Assembly: GCA_963799365.1 (NCBI GenBank)
Contig: CAWCWV010000017.1
Coordinates: 682,001 to 746,000 of the forward strand
Length of the DNA stretch: 64,000 bases
Source: Marinirhabdus sp963799365
GTDB lineage: Bacteria > Bacteroidota > Bacteroidia > Flavobacteriales > Flavobacteriaceae
Direction: 5' to 3'
In this document: positions 51,744 through 60,398 of the stretch, piece by piece
How positions within the stretch are numbered: position 1 is the first letter of the stretch
Layout: every line of letters begins with the position of its first letter
Translations under genes and position numbers: made by a program
Notes under the pieces: model-generated
What the model saw: the letters and a program-made list of their open reading frames with translations, nothing else
What the model was told of the DNA's origin: nothing
Database searches by the model: none

Positions 51744-53813
51744 ATGTCGATTTTTGCAGGAAATAAATCGGGCTTTATGGCTAACCTTTACAACTCCAAA
51801 TACTACCACAGAGACCTTTCATGGTTACGTTTTAATCACCGGGTTTTGCAGGAAGCTGCAGATAAGAGAAACCCTTTGTACGAGCGCATCAAGTTTTTGG
51901 CTATATTTTCATCTAATTTGGACGAATTTTTTAAAGTTAGGGTGAGTGATATTAGACAGATAAAGAATATTGAAAAGCCACTCCGAAAAAAACTCATCAC
52001 CAAGCCAAATAAGGTTTTAAGAGAAATAAAAAAACAGGTAGAATTACAACAAGAGGAATTTGGAAAAGTTTTTACTACTGAAATTGTTCCTGAGCTTAAA
52101 AAATATCAAATTCATCTTATTGGCCAGAAAGAATTTTCTACCATCCAAAAAGAAATTGCCAAAACATATTATCAAGAGATTTTAAAGGACAAGATTAAAG
52201 TCAATAAGTACAATACTTCAGAAGAGAATCAGGTATTTGTTGAAAATGAAGCTTTGTATCTAACGGCGCAATTAAGCGACAATGAATTCACGGTTATAAA
52301 CATCCCTGAAGATGAACCACGATTTTTTACTTTTCCGAAGCATAATGGAAAACATTATATCACTTTTATAGACGATATCCTAAAGTACAATCTTCGCCAA
52401 AATCCTAAAATGGAGCAAAATATCACCTTTTACAGTATTAAAACTTCTCGTGATGCGGAGTTATATATTGAAAATGAACTCTCCGGAAATCTTGCTGAAA
52501 AAATAAAAAACGCATTAGGTAAAAGAGATACGGGACAAGCTACGCGACTGTTAATAGACCAGCACATGCCAAAGCCATTTCAAGAGATTATAAAAAAGGC
52601 TTTAGACGTCTACAATGCAGATATTGTAAATGGCGGTACCTACCATAATTTTAAGGACTTCTTCGGCTTCCCTAATCCTACAGAAACTAATTTAAATAAC
52701 GAAAATCTTACACCGTTGCCCCATCCGATTTTAGCAAATTGCAGTTCTATTTTAGCTGAAATTGAGAAGAAAGATCAGTTACTTCACTATCCGTATCAGT
52801 CTTTTGAGCCTCTCATAAAACTATTAGAAGAGGCTGCTGAAGATCCGGAAGTAACCACAATAAAAATGACTATTTATCGCGCTGCCAAAGAATCCCGCCT
52901 CAACGACGCTATTGTTACGGCAGCAAAAAATGGTAAAAAAGTAGTCGTTTTTATAGAAGTAAAAGCCCGTTTCGACGAACATAATAATCTGAAGTGGGGG
53001 AAAATATTTGAAGACAATGGCGCCACGGTGATTTATAGTTTTCCAGATATTAAAATTCATAGCAAAATTTTATACATTGAAAAGGAAACTGAAGAAGGCA
53101 AACAGCGGTATGGTTATATTGCTACTGGGAACTTTAACGAAAAAACAGCAAAATTGTATACCGATTTCGGTTTAATGACTGCCGATAAAAAAATAACCAA
53201 AGACCTCAACAAAGTATTTTTAGTATTACAACAGAAAATTTTAGTACCCAAAACCAAGCGTCTTTTAGTTTCTCCCTATACTACACGTAGTGGATTTACA
53301 GAGCTGGTACAAACCGAAATGCAATATGCGCGTGCAGGACAACCTGCAAGTATCACTTTAAAAATGAATAGTCTTGAAGACAAGACAATGATCAAACTAT
53401 TGTATCGAGCCAGTGTGGCAGGAGTGAAGATACGGTTGCTGGTTCGCGGTATGTGTTCTTTAGTGCCAGGTATAAAAGGTCAGAGTGAAAATATCTACAT
53501 CACCTCTATAGTAGATCGGTTCTTAGAGCACGGGCGGGTGTATATTTTTGGAAATAATGGCGATCCTCAAATTTATATTGGTTCTGCAGACTGGATGAAA
53601 CGGAACTTAAGCCACCGTATAGAAGTGGTAACTCCTGTTTTGGATGAAGACCATAAAAAAACAATTCAGGATTTAATTGAATTACAACTCCAAGACAATG
53701 TAAAAGCCAGACTAATTGATGTAAAACAACGCAATGTTTACATTACTAATAAGCATACAGAAATACAATCACAATTAGCTACCTACGATTATTTTAAAAC
53801 TAAGACTAAATAA
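51744..53813 (+). CDS. ppk1: Polyphosphate kinase 1
   Basis: 689 residues from 51744; ATG at 51777 (MANLYNSKYYHRDLSWLRFN) is an equally good start. The N-terminal domain has the YYHRDLSWLRFN signature. The PLD-like catalytic parts carry the phosphorylated His in IKIHSKILYIEKE (about 434) and the second His in RFLEHGRVYIFGNN (about 594). Polymerises the gamma phosphate of ATP into polyphosphate. Nearby phosphate and pyrophosphate genes (ppa, hppA) make a loose phosphate-metabolism neighbourhood. Its stop overlaps that of the convergent next gene by 8 bases. Confidence 0.97.
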   Translation: MSIFAGNKSGFMANLYNSKYYHRDLSWLRFNHRVLQEAADKRNPLYERIKFLAIFSSNLDEFFKVRVSDIRQIKNIEKPLRKKLITKPNKVLREIKKQVELQQEEFGKVFTTEIVPELKKYQIHLIGQKEFSTIQKEIAKTYYQEILKDKIKVNKYNTSEENQVFVENEALYLTAQLSDNEFTVINIPEDEPRFFTFPKHNGKHYITFIDDILKYNLRQNPKMEQNITFYSIKTSRDAELYIENELSGNLAEKIKNALGKRDTGQATRLLIDQHMPKPFQEIIKKALDVYNADIVNGGTYHNFKDFFGFPNPTETNLNNENLTPLPHPILANCSSILAEIEKKDQLLHYPYQSFEPLIKLLEEAAEDPEVTTIKMTIYRAAKESRLNDAIVTAAKNGKKVVVFIEVKARFDEHNNLKWGKIFEDNGATVIYSFPDIKIHSKILYIEKETEEGKQRYGYIATGNFNEKTAKLYTDFGLMTADKKITKDLNKVFLVLQQKILVPKTKRLLVSPYTTRSGFTELVQTEMQYARAGQPASITLKMNSLEDKTMIKLLYRASVAGVKIRLLVRGMCSLVPGIKGQSENIYITSIVDRFLEHGRVYIFGNNGDPQIYIGSADWMKRNLSHRIEVVTPVLDEDHKKTIQDLIELQLQDNVKARLIDVKQRNVYITNKHTEIQSQLATYDYFKTKTK

Positions 53814-54807
53814 ATCCCTGCGCTCTCGCGTGTTCAATGGCTTCTTTACTGGTTTCTACTAAAATAGCTGGCACGGTTTTATAATTTTCAAATAAACCTC
53901 TAATTCGGACCACTCGCTTTTTATGCTTTACACTACGAATATAAATGGCCTTAATTCTGTTTGGAAAACTTTCGGCAATTTCTATATAGATATCTGGATC
54001 GTGTTCTCCACCATCGCCTATTAGAATGAATTGCTTTTCGGGATACAGGTTTAGAATTTCTATAATCTCTTTTTGTTTTTGAGGTTTTTCAGCAGTGTCT
54101 TTTCTATTTTTAAAATTGGTTAGGTCTCGTAATAATATAGGTCCTTTTGGAAAATTATTTTTCTGTAGAAAAAGTTCCAGATACCTGTATAAGTTCCACG
54201 GGCTGTGGCTTACGTAAAAAACCGGGTTGGCCTCTTCGCCACTTGCGCCACGGTGCAATAAATGGTAAAAATCTGCCGCGCCTTCTAAAGGGCTTCTCCT
54301 TTCGGCAATTTTGAACAAGGTATTTAGAATTAACCGCCATTTTAGAGTAGAAGTAACTCCAGTATGTAAAATTGTGTCATCTATATCACTAATAACTCCG
54401 TAGCTGCTATTTTTTGAAGGAATTAATATTTCCCCTTGAAATCTATTGTCATTTTGAATTATTCTTTCTGAAAATTTCTCTTCAAAAGACATTTGAAATT
54501 GAAGCCAACCTTCACTGTTTGCCATTTTATCCAACCCAAGAAGATCTTGTTTTACTTTAAAATAACCGTGTGCATCACTTTGCAAATATAGAACCGAATT
54601 GTCTGGGAAAGTAATTCTAAGTTTGGTATTAGGGATTTCATCTACTTCAAATCGTTTCCAGGCTGTTTTCAGTAAACTGAAAAACCCTCGTTTAGAAAGG
54701 TCTATATTTTCATCTTCCAACGCCCTTCCACGCGCATAAAAATGATTTGCATCCCCATAACTCTGAAACGGAATAATTTGTAAAGGATCTTTTTTAAAAA
54801 TTGACAT
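53806..54807 (-). CDS. App1-type phosphatidate phosphatase domain protein (DUF2183)
   Basis: 333 residues from ATG at 54807 (MSIFKKDPLQIIPFQSYG); a frame open to 54903 overlaps the upstream gene and reads a membrane-gene end. The HAD-type catalytic motif is ISDIDDTILHTG (DxDDT, about 152-163), followed by YVSHSPWNLYRYLE and ILIGDGGEHDPDIY (motif 4). It matches the yeast App1 catalytic domain (DUF2183), a lipid phosphatase. Substrate in bacteria is unknown. Confidence 0.88.
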   Translation of the reverse strand: MSIFKKDPLQIIPFQSYGDANHFYARGRALEDENIDLSKRGFFSLLKTAWKRFEVDEIPNTKLRITFPDNSVLYLQSDAHGYFKVKQDLLGLDKMANSEGWLQFQMSFEEKFSERIIQNDNRFQGEILIPSKNSSYGVISDIDDTILHTGVTSTLKWRLILNTLFKIAERRSPLEGAADFYHLLHRGASGEEANPVFYVSHSPWNLYRYLELFLQKNNFPKGPILLRDLTNFKNRKDTAEKPQKQKEIIEILNLYPEKQFILIGDGGEHDPDIYIEIAESFPNRIKAIYIRSVKHKKRVVRIRGLFENYKTVPAILVETSKEAIEHARAQGFI

Positions 54808-54821
54808 CGATGTGCTTAATA

Positions 54822-56099
54822 TTATAAATGCCAGCCTTCTGGCCAAAGCCACATAAGTAGTAATCCTACAATAATAGACAAACCAAAAGAAAGTCCAATC
54901 CATTTGGCCAATTGTTTGGTTCCTAAGGTTGCTGCCATAATACCTTTAAAAACAAGATTTGAAAGTGACGCCAACAATATCAACCGCCAACCGCTACTAG
55001 TTTCCAAACCTCCGTCTTTCATTAATTGTGATAGCGACAAGGTAATGGCGTCCACATCTGTTAACCCACTAATTATAGAAACCACATATAGTGCTTCATT
55101 ACCAAATTTCTCTTTAGTAAAAGCTACGGCTAAAAGAATAAGTCCATATAAGAGACCAAAAATAAGAGCACTTTTAAATTGAGCTGGGTTTTTGGGTTCT
55201 GGCATTTCAGTTTCATCTTCAGATGTATCTTTATTAATTAAATAATACAACGCAATACAAATTGCCGCCATACATATAAACTCTACTGCTAAGGGCACAA
55301 TAAGCTGCGGGAGTTTTTCGGGAACAACTACACCAATTTCAACCACTACTCGGACTAAAGCTATGGTGGATGCAACGGTAATCACAAACGCAGCCATTTT
55401 ACCAATATTCTTAGAATCAGCCGTTTTTCTCGCATAACTTACTGTGGTAGCGGTACTGCTAATTAAACCCCCAAGTACGCCATTTGAGATAATACCTACA
55501 TTCTTCCCAACAAATTTATAAATGAAATATCCTACAACGCTTATTCCAACAATTAAGGTAACCATCATCCATATATTCCTCGGGTTGAGCACATCTAAGG
55601 GACCGTAGGTTTGGTTGGGCAAAATTGGTAAAATAACGAGAGAGATTCCGGCAAATGTCATTATTGCTGCAAGATCCTTGTCTTTTAAATTTTCGATGAA
55701 ATTATGAAGGTGTTCTTTAATGTAAAGCAAAACTGCCATTGAGCCTCCTATAATCACACCAATTACCTGACTGCCTAACACTAGATATGCTCCAATAGCA
55801 AATGTGAGCAAGGCTGCAACTTCTGTAGTTTGACCTATGTCGGCTTCTTCCAGCTTCTTTATTTTCACAACGTTTGCCACCACCAAAAGTGCTGTAATGG
55901 ACAAGCCTATTGCTGGAAGAATAAAAGGATTGTCCAAATCCCTGGTGAGAAAACCCGATACCACACCCAAAATCGCTATTAAAGTAAACGTTCGCACGCC
56001 AGCCATTTTAGTATCGGTGTGTTGTCTTTGCAACCCAATAAGCATTCCAAGCCCAAAGGCTATTCCTAAAGTTGTAAGGTCAGTATAATTCATCGTCAT
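54822..56099 (-). CDS. MgtC/SapB and DUF4010 membrane protein
   Basis: 425 residues. About 11-12 hydrophobic segments. The N-terminal part is MgtC/SapB-like (GLGMLIGLQRQ, AGVRTFTLIAILG); the C-terminal part (from about 180) matches DUF4010 (LGGLISSTATTVSYARK; ISGLTDVDAITLSL). Inner membrane protein of unknown transport or signalling role. It lies 14 bases upstream of the App1-type gene on the same strand. Confidence 0.9.
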   Translation of the reverse strand: MTMNYTDLTTLGIAFGLGMLIGLQRQHTDTKMAGVRTFTLIAILGVVSGFLTRDLDNPFILPAIGLSITALLVVANVVKIKKLEEADIGQTTEVAALLTFAIGAYLVLGSQVIGVIIGGSMAVLLYIKEHLHNFIENLKDKDLAAIMTFAGISLVILPILPNQTYGPLDVLNPRNIWMMVTLIVGISVVGYFIYKFVGKNVGIISNGVLGGLISSTATTVSYARKTADSKNIGKMAAFVITVASTIALVRVVVEIGVVVPEKLPQLIVPLAVEFICMAAICIALYYLINKDTSEDETEMPEPKNPAQFKSALIFGLLYGLILLAVAFTKEKFGNEALYVVSIISGLTDVDAITLSLSQLMKDGGLETSSGWRLILLASLSNLVFKGIMAATLGTKQLAKWIGLSFGLSIIVGLLLMWLWPEGWHL

Positions 56100-56119
56100 G
56101 TGAAGTTAGGGAATTTCAC

Positions 56120-56148
56120 AAAAAAACCCTTCCAGTGAGGAAGGGTTT
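56120..56148 (-). terminator. Terminator of hppA
   Basis: On the minus strand AAACCCTTCC pairs with GGAAGGGTTT (56148-56139 with 56133-56124) and runs into a T-tract (56126-56120). Confidence 0.85.
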
Positions 56149-56173
56149 AATTTATATTTAACGACTTAGCGTT

Positions 56174-58684
56174 TTATTCTTTGTCTTTAATTTTGATTTT
56201 TACGCCTTCAACATCTTTTAATTGATCACGTACTTCCTCTTCTGTACCAGTGAAAGTTCTATTGTCAACGGTGGTTTTACCATTAACGGTTGTTCTAATC
56301 TCAACTTTAGCAGTTACCTGATCGTTATTATCATTTTTCAGCATTTCTACAAAAGTCTCCGTTTTATTATTTAAATCTTCACCACCTTTAATGGTTGCGT
56401 TTCCGTCATTTTTAATAAGCTCAACTTGTCTTTCAGATAAAACAGTTTTGTTACCATCTTCATCTATAAAAACCATTTCTTCGGTATTATTGCTATCTAT
56501 ATCAGTAGCTTCAGTGTGACCTCCCAAAATAGGAGCAATCACCAGACCTATTAAACAAGTTAATTTGATCAATATATTCATAGAAGGTCCAGACGTATCT
56601 TTAAAAGGATCTCCTACGGTATCTCCAGTCACGGCTGCTTTATGAGCATCGGACCCTTTGTAAGTCATTTCACCATTAATTAGTACACCAGCTTCAAAAG
56701 ATTTTTTAGCGTTGTCCCAAGCACCACCAGCGTTGTTTTGGAAAATTGCCCAAAGCACACCACTCACGGTAACTCCAGCCATATAACCTCCTAACATTTC
56801 AGCAATAGATAGTTTTTCCATACCGAAAGCTAATGGTAAGAAAGCAATTACTAGTGGAAAACCAATAGTAAGAACCCCTGGCAATAACATTTGTTTTAAA
56901 GAAGCTTCTGTTGAAATTGCCACACACTTATCGTATTCCGGCTTTCCAGTACCTTCCATAATACCTGGAATTTCTCTAAACTGACGACGAACTTCCTGCA
57001 CCATTTCCATAGCTGCTTTTCCTACGGCGTTCATGGCAAGGGCAGAGAATACAACTGGCACCATTCCACCCACAAACAACATGGCTAGTACTGGCGCTTT
57101 AAAGATGTTAATTCCATCAATTCCTGTAAATGTTACATAGGCAGCAAATAATGCTAAGGATGTTAGCGCTGCAGAAGCAATCGCAAATCCTTTTCCTGTC
57201 GCAGCGGTTGTGTTACCTACTGAATCAAGAATATCTGTTCTTTCACGTACGATGGGTTCTTGTTCGCTCATTTCGGCAATACCACCTGCATTGTCACTAA
57301 TAGGTCCAAAAGCATCAATTGCTAATTGCATAGCCGTTGTTGCCATCATTGCACTAGCAGCCAAAGCAACACCATAAAAACCAGCAAAGGCATAAGAAGC
57401 CCAGATAGCACCAGCGAATAACAAAACAGATGGGAATGTAGAAATCATACCCGTTGCAAGACCAGCAATTATATTTGTACCTGCTCCCGTAGAAGACTGT
57501 TGTACAATTTTAAGGATAGGTTTCTTACCCAATCCTGTGTAATATTCGGTTACTGAAGAAATTACAGCACCTACAACAAGGCCTACCAATGTTGCATAAA
57601 ACACACGCATATTAGAAATTTCAATCAATCCTTCGCCAAAGAATTCCATTTTCATGGTTTCTGGCAACATCCACTTACATAAACCGAAACACGCAACAGC
57701 AACTAAGATAATAGAGGTCCAGTTCCCAATATTTAAAGCACCCATTACTTGAGATTCTTTCGCATCATTACTTTTAATACGCACTAACAAGGTGCCAATC
57801 ATTGAGATAACAATCCCTACACCAGCAATTGACATAGGTAATAAGATAGGTCCAATTCCGCCAAAAGCATCGGCAATATTTCCGCCCATGTCCTTAATTA
57901 CGTAATTACCTAACACCATAGCCGCAAGAACTGTTGCTACATACGATCCGAATAGATCTGCACCCATTCCGGCTACATCTCCTACGTTATCTCCTACGTT
58001 ATCTGCAATTGTTGCAGGATTACGAGGGTCGTCTTCTGGAATCCCTGCTTCTACTTTCCCTACAAGATCGGCGCCTACATCGGCTGCTTTTGTATAAATA
58101 CCACCTCCTACACGGGCAAATAAAGCGATAGATTCTGCTCCTAGTGAGAAACCAGCTAAGGTTTCAAGGACGATGGTCATATCCATGGTATTGGTCCATA
58201 CCCCTCCCATAAAGAAGTGGAAAAAGAAAATAAAGAAGGTTGTTAATCCTAACACAGCAAGACCTGCAACGCCAAGACCCATAACGGTACCGCCTCCAAA
58301 AGAGACATTTAATGCTTTAGGTAAACTAGTACGTGCTGCTTGAGTCGTACGAACGTTAGTTTTTGTAGCAATTTTCATCCCTATGTTTCCCGCAAATGCC
58401 GAAAAGATAGCTCCGCAAACAAATGCAACAATAATTAACCAATGTGTCGTTGGCACAACAAATGCAACAACAGCTAGCAATACACTTACTATTACTACAA
58501 AAATGGTAAGCAATTTATATTCTGCTTTTAAGAAAGCAAGGGCTCCCTCATAAATGTGATCTGAAATTTCTTTCATCTTTCCGTCACCGGCATCCTGCTT
58601 CATCACCCAAGATTTCTTGACTAACATGTAAATGAGGCCTAAAAGTGCCAAGGCGATAGGCATATAAATCATAATTGATTCCAT
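56174..58684 (-). CDS. hppA: Membrane-bound ion-translocating pyrophosphatase, K+-dependent type, with C-terminal tail
   Basis: 836 residues, about 16 membrane spans. PPi-binding motifs: DVGADLVGKVEAGIPEDDPR (about 204), DNVGDNVGDVAGMGADL (about 228), and DAFGPISDNAGGIAEM (about 477). The K+-dependence site reads NTTAATGKGFAI: Ala and Gly where K+-independent enzymes have Lys and Thr, so a K+-dependent and perhaps Na+-pumping form is predicted. After the core (about 735) a hydrophilic tail of about 95 residues follows (EEMVFIDEDGNKTVLSERQ; VEIRTTVNGKTTVDNRTFTG), longer than in the classic enzymes. ppa lies just upstream on the same strand. Confidence 0.95.
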   Translation of the reverse strand: MESIMIYMPIALALLGLIYMLVKKSWVMKQDAGDGKMKEISDHIYEGALAFLKAEYKLLTIFVVIVSVLLAVVAFVVPTTHWLIIVAFVCGAIFSAFAGNIGMKIATKTNVRTTQAARTSLPKALNVSFGGGTVMGLGVAGLAVLGLTTFFIFFFHFFMGGVWTNTMDMTIVLETLAGFSLGAESIALFARVGGGIYTKAADVGADLVGKVEAGIPEDDPRNPATIADNVGDNVGDVAGMGADLFGSYVATVLAAMVLGNYVIKDMGGNIADAFGGIGPILLPMSIAGVGIVISMIGTLLVRIKSNDAKESQVMGALNIGNWTSIILVAVACFGLCKWMLPETMKMEFFGEGLIEISNMRVFYATLVGLVVGAVISSVTEYYTGLGKKPILKIVQQSSTGAGTNIIAGLATGMISTFPSVLLFAGAIWASYAFAGFYGVALAASAMMATTAMQLAIDAFGPISDNAGGIAEMSEQEPIVRERTDILDSVGNTTAATGKGFAIASAALTSLALFAAYVTFTGIDGINIFKAPVLAMLFVGGMVPVVFSALAMNAVGKAAMEMVQEVRRQFREIPGIMEGTGKPEYDKCVAISTEASLKQMLLPGVLTIGFPLVIAFLPLAFGMEKLSIAEMLGGYMAGVTVSGVLWAIFQNNAGGAWDNAKKSFEAGVLINGEMTYKGSDAHKAAVTGDTVGDPFKDTSGPSMNILIKLTCLIGLVIAPILGGHTEATDIDSNNTEEMVFIDEDGNKTVLSERQVELIKNDGNATIKGGEDLNNKTETFVEMLKNDNNDQVTAKVEIRTTVNGKTTVDNRTFTGTEEEVRDQLKDVEGVKIKIKDKE

Positions 58685-58737
58685 ATATATTGATTTGTTA
58701 ATTTAGTCGGCAAAAGTATGAAATTAAGTACAATAAT

Positions 58738-58770
58738 AAAACCCTGTTAAAATTGCTTCAACAGGGTTTT
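58738..58770 (-). terminator. Terminator of ppa
   Basis: AAAACCCTGTT (58738-58748) and AACAGGGTTTT (58760-58770) are exact inverted repeats, T-rich at both outer ends. It separates ppa from hppA. Confidence 0.8.
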
Positions 58771-58791
58771 TAAAAAATTAATCTTTATTCC

Positions 58792-59319
58792 TTAAATCGT
58801 AAAATTTCTCCTGACTTTATGTTCGCTATTTTCATACCGATCAATACACGCTTGCCATATATCATAAGCTTCTTGCGCATCTCCCCATCCTTCTACATCT
58901 ACCCTTTTCTTTTCTAAATCCTTATAGACCTGAAAAAAGTGCTCAATCTCTTTAATAGTATGCGGATTTACATCGCTTAAATCGTTTAACGAATTCCATA
59001 TTGGATCTGAAACAGGTACGCAAATAACTTTTTCGTCATTTCCTTTTTCATCTGCCATGTGAAATACACCTATAGGCTTTACTTCCATGACGCACATAGG
59101 AAAGGTGGGTTCTGTCCCCAATACTAACACATCTAACGGATCCCCATCGAGTGCCAATGTTTCTGGTATAAAACCATAATCTGCAGGATACATCATAGAA
59201 GAAAACAACATTCGATCGAAACGTATTTTGTTTAATTCAAAATCGTATTCGTATTTGTTACGACTTCCTTTTGGGATTTCGATTAGAACATCGAAGGTTT
59301 TCTTTGCAATTGCGCTCAT
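58792..59319 (-). CDS. ppa: Soluble inorganic pyrophosphatase, family I
   Basis: 175 residues from ATG at 59319 (MSAIAKKTFDVLIEIPKGS); an open extension to 59343 adds 8 residues of no known homology. Family I marks: EIPKGSRNKYEYD, MMYPADYGFIPETL, the Asp-rich catalytic LDGDPLDVLVLG (about 63-74), and EHFFQVYKDLEKKRV. Hydrolyses PPi in the cytosol. Upstream of hppA on the same strand but separated by a terminator. Confidence 0.95.
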   Translation of the reverse strand: MSAIAKKTFDVLIEIPKGSRNKYEYDFELNKIRFDRMLFSSMMYPADYGFIPETLALDGDPLDVLVLGTEPTFPMCVMEVKPIGVFHMADEKGNDEKVICVPVSDPIWNSLNDLSDVNPHTIKEIEHFFQVYKDLEKKRVDVEGWGDAQEAYDIWQACIDRYENSEHKVRRNFTI

Positions 59320-59688
59320 ATATCTCTTATTTTGGGGGTGCAAAAGTACAGTTTTTTCGGATTTAAACTATCGAAGGGAAGTATAATTGGCAGGAAACTA
59401 TGAAGATTTTCTTTCTGAAGGGTTCATCCATTTAAAAAGTTGAAAAAATTACAGTTCTCACTTACTATTTCTTTTTATATAATAGGAAAATTGACCTTGC
59501 TTATGGGGGTAAGATTTTTTTTCGAAAATTTCATTCATCAGGGAACCTAAATTTATTGCGTTAATTTTTAAATGGATACCGTTACAAATTCCTCAATCTT
59601 ATGATTCATTTAGAAAAATCTAACAGACCATTAACGTAGGTGACTACTGTTATTAGCTACCTTTAGATTAAACAAAAAAACATATATT
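59320..59688. other. Intergenic, no gene recognised
   Basis: 369 AT-rich bases between divergent ppa and the SYLF gene. A box TACCTTTA near 59659 is 7 of 8 to the -7 consensus but has no TTTG at the right distance. No repeat, hairpin or ORF could be supported. Confidence 0.5.
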
Positions 59689-60222
59689 ATGAAAATTAGA
59701 AATTTTATCATGCTATTACTTTTGTGCATAAGTGTTCCACTTTTGGCACAAACTGATAAAGACATGGAAGTTATTGATGATGCGGAGCAAGCCAAAGCTA
59801 CATTTATGGAAATGAATGCGGATATTGAAAATTATTTCAACGATTCGAAAGGATATGCAATCTTCCCTAATGTGGGAGAAGGTGCGTTTATTGTAGGTGC
59901 GGCTTCTGGAAATGGGGTACTCTATGAAAATGGGATCAAAACAGGTATGGCCAATCTGAAAAAATTGGATGTTGGTCTCCAAGCCGGTGGAGAAGCGTAC
60001 AGTTTGGTTATGTTCTTTAAAACCGAAGAGGCTCTGGAAGAATTTAAAAATGATGAATTTGAGTTCTCTGGGGGAGTTTCTGCGGTAATTTTAAAGAAAG
60101 GAAAATCTGTTAAAGCTCAATTTGTAGAAGGCGTGGCAGCTTTTGTACATTCCAAAGGAGGACTTATGGCCGATGTATCTGTAGGTGGTCAAAAATTTGA
60201 ATATACCCCATTCAATAAGTAA
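59689..60222 (+). CDS. SYLF-domain (YSC84-like) lipid-binding exported protein
   Basis: 177 residues. Signal peptide to about 20 (LLAQ). The SYLF domain covers about 35-175: SKGYAIFPNVGEGAFIVGAA, GGEAYSLVMFFKTEEALEEF, and EGVAAFVHSKGGLMADVSVGG. SYLF proteins bind phosphoinositides or other lipids; bacterial members are exported and of unknown role. Transcribed alone with a terminator at 60271. Confidence 0.92.
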   Translation: MKIRNFIMLLLLCISVPLLAQTDKDMEVIDDAEQAKATFMEMNADIENYFNDSKGYAIFPNVGEGAFIVGAASGNGVLYENGIKTGMANLKKLDVGLQAGGEAYSLVMFFKTEEALEEFKNDEFEFSGGVSAVILKKGKSVKAQFVEGVAAFVHSKGGLMADVSVGGQKFEYTPFNK

Positions 60223-60270
60223 TCTCAAGTCAACCAAAATTAGCCATCAGTTCTAACTGATTAATTGAAG

Positions 60271-60316
60271 CCGTTCTAAAAGAAACTTTTTAAGTCACTG
60301 TTAGAGCGGTTTTTTA
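60271..60316 (+). terminator. Terminator of the SYLF gene
   Basis: CCGTTCTAA (60271-60279) pairs with TTAGAGCGG (60301-60309) with one mismatch, followed by TTTTTT. Confidence 0.7.
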
Positions 60317-60398
60317 TGCCCAGAACAATCTATTTTTTTTAAAAAAAATTTAAAACAAAAATTACAGCAGCTAAAAAATTGATTTGAGGTAAACAAGC

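Noticed and set aside
53806..53813. Overlap of ppk1 and the App1-type gene as a possible error
   Set aside because: Both convergent proteins end normally, so an 8-base stop overlap is acceptable.
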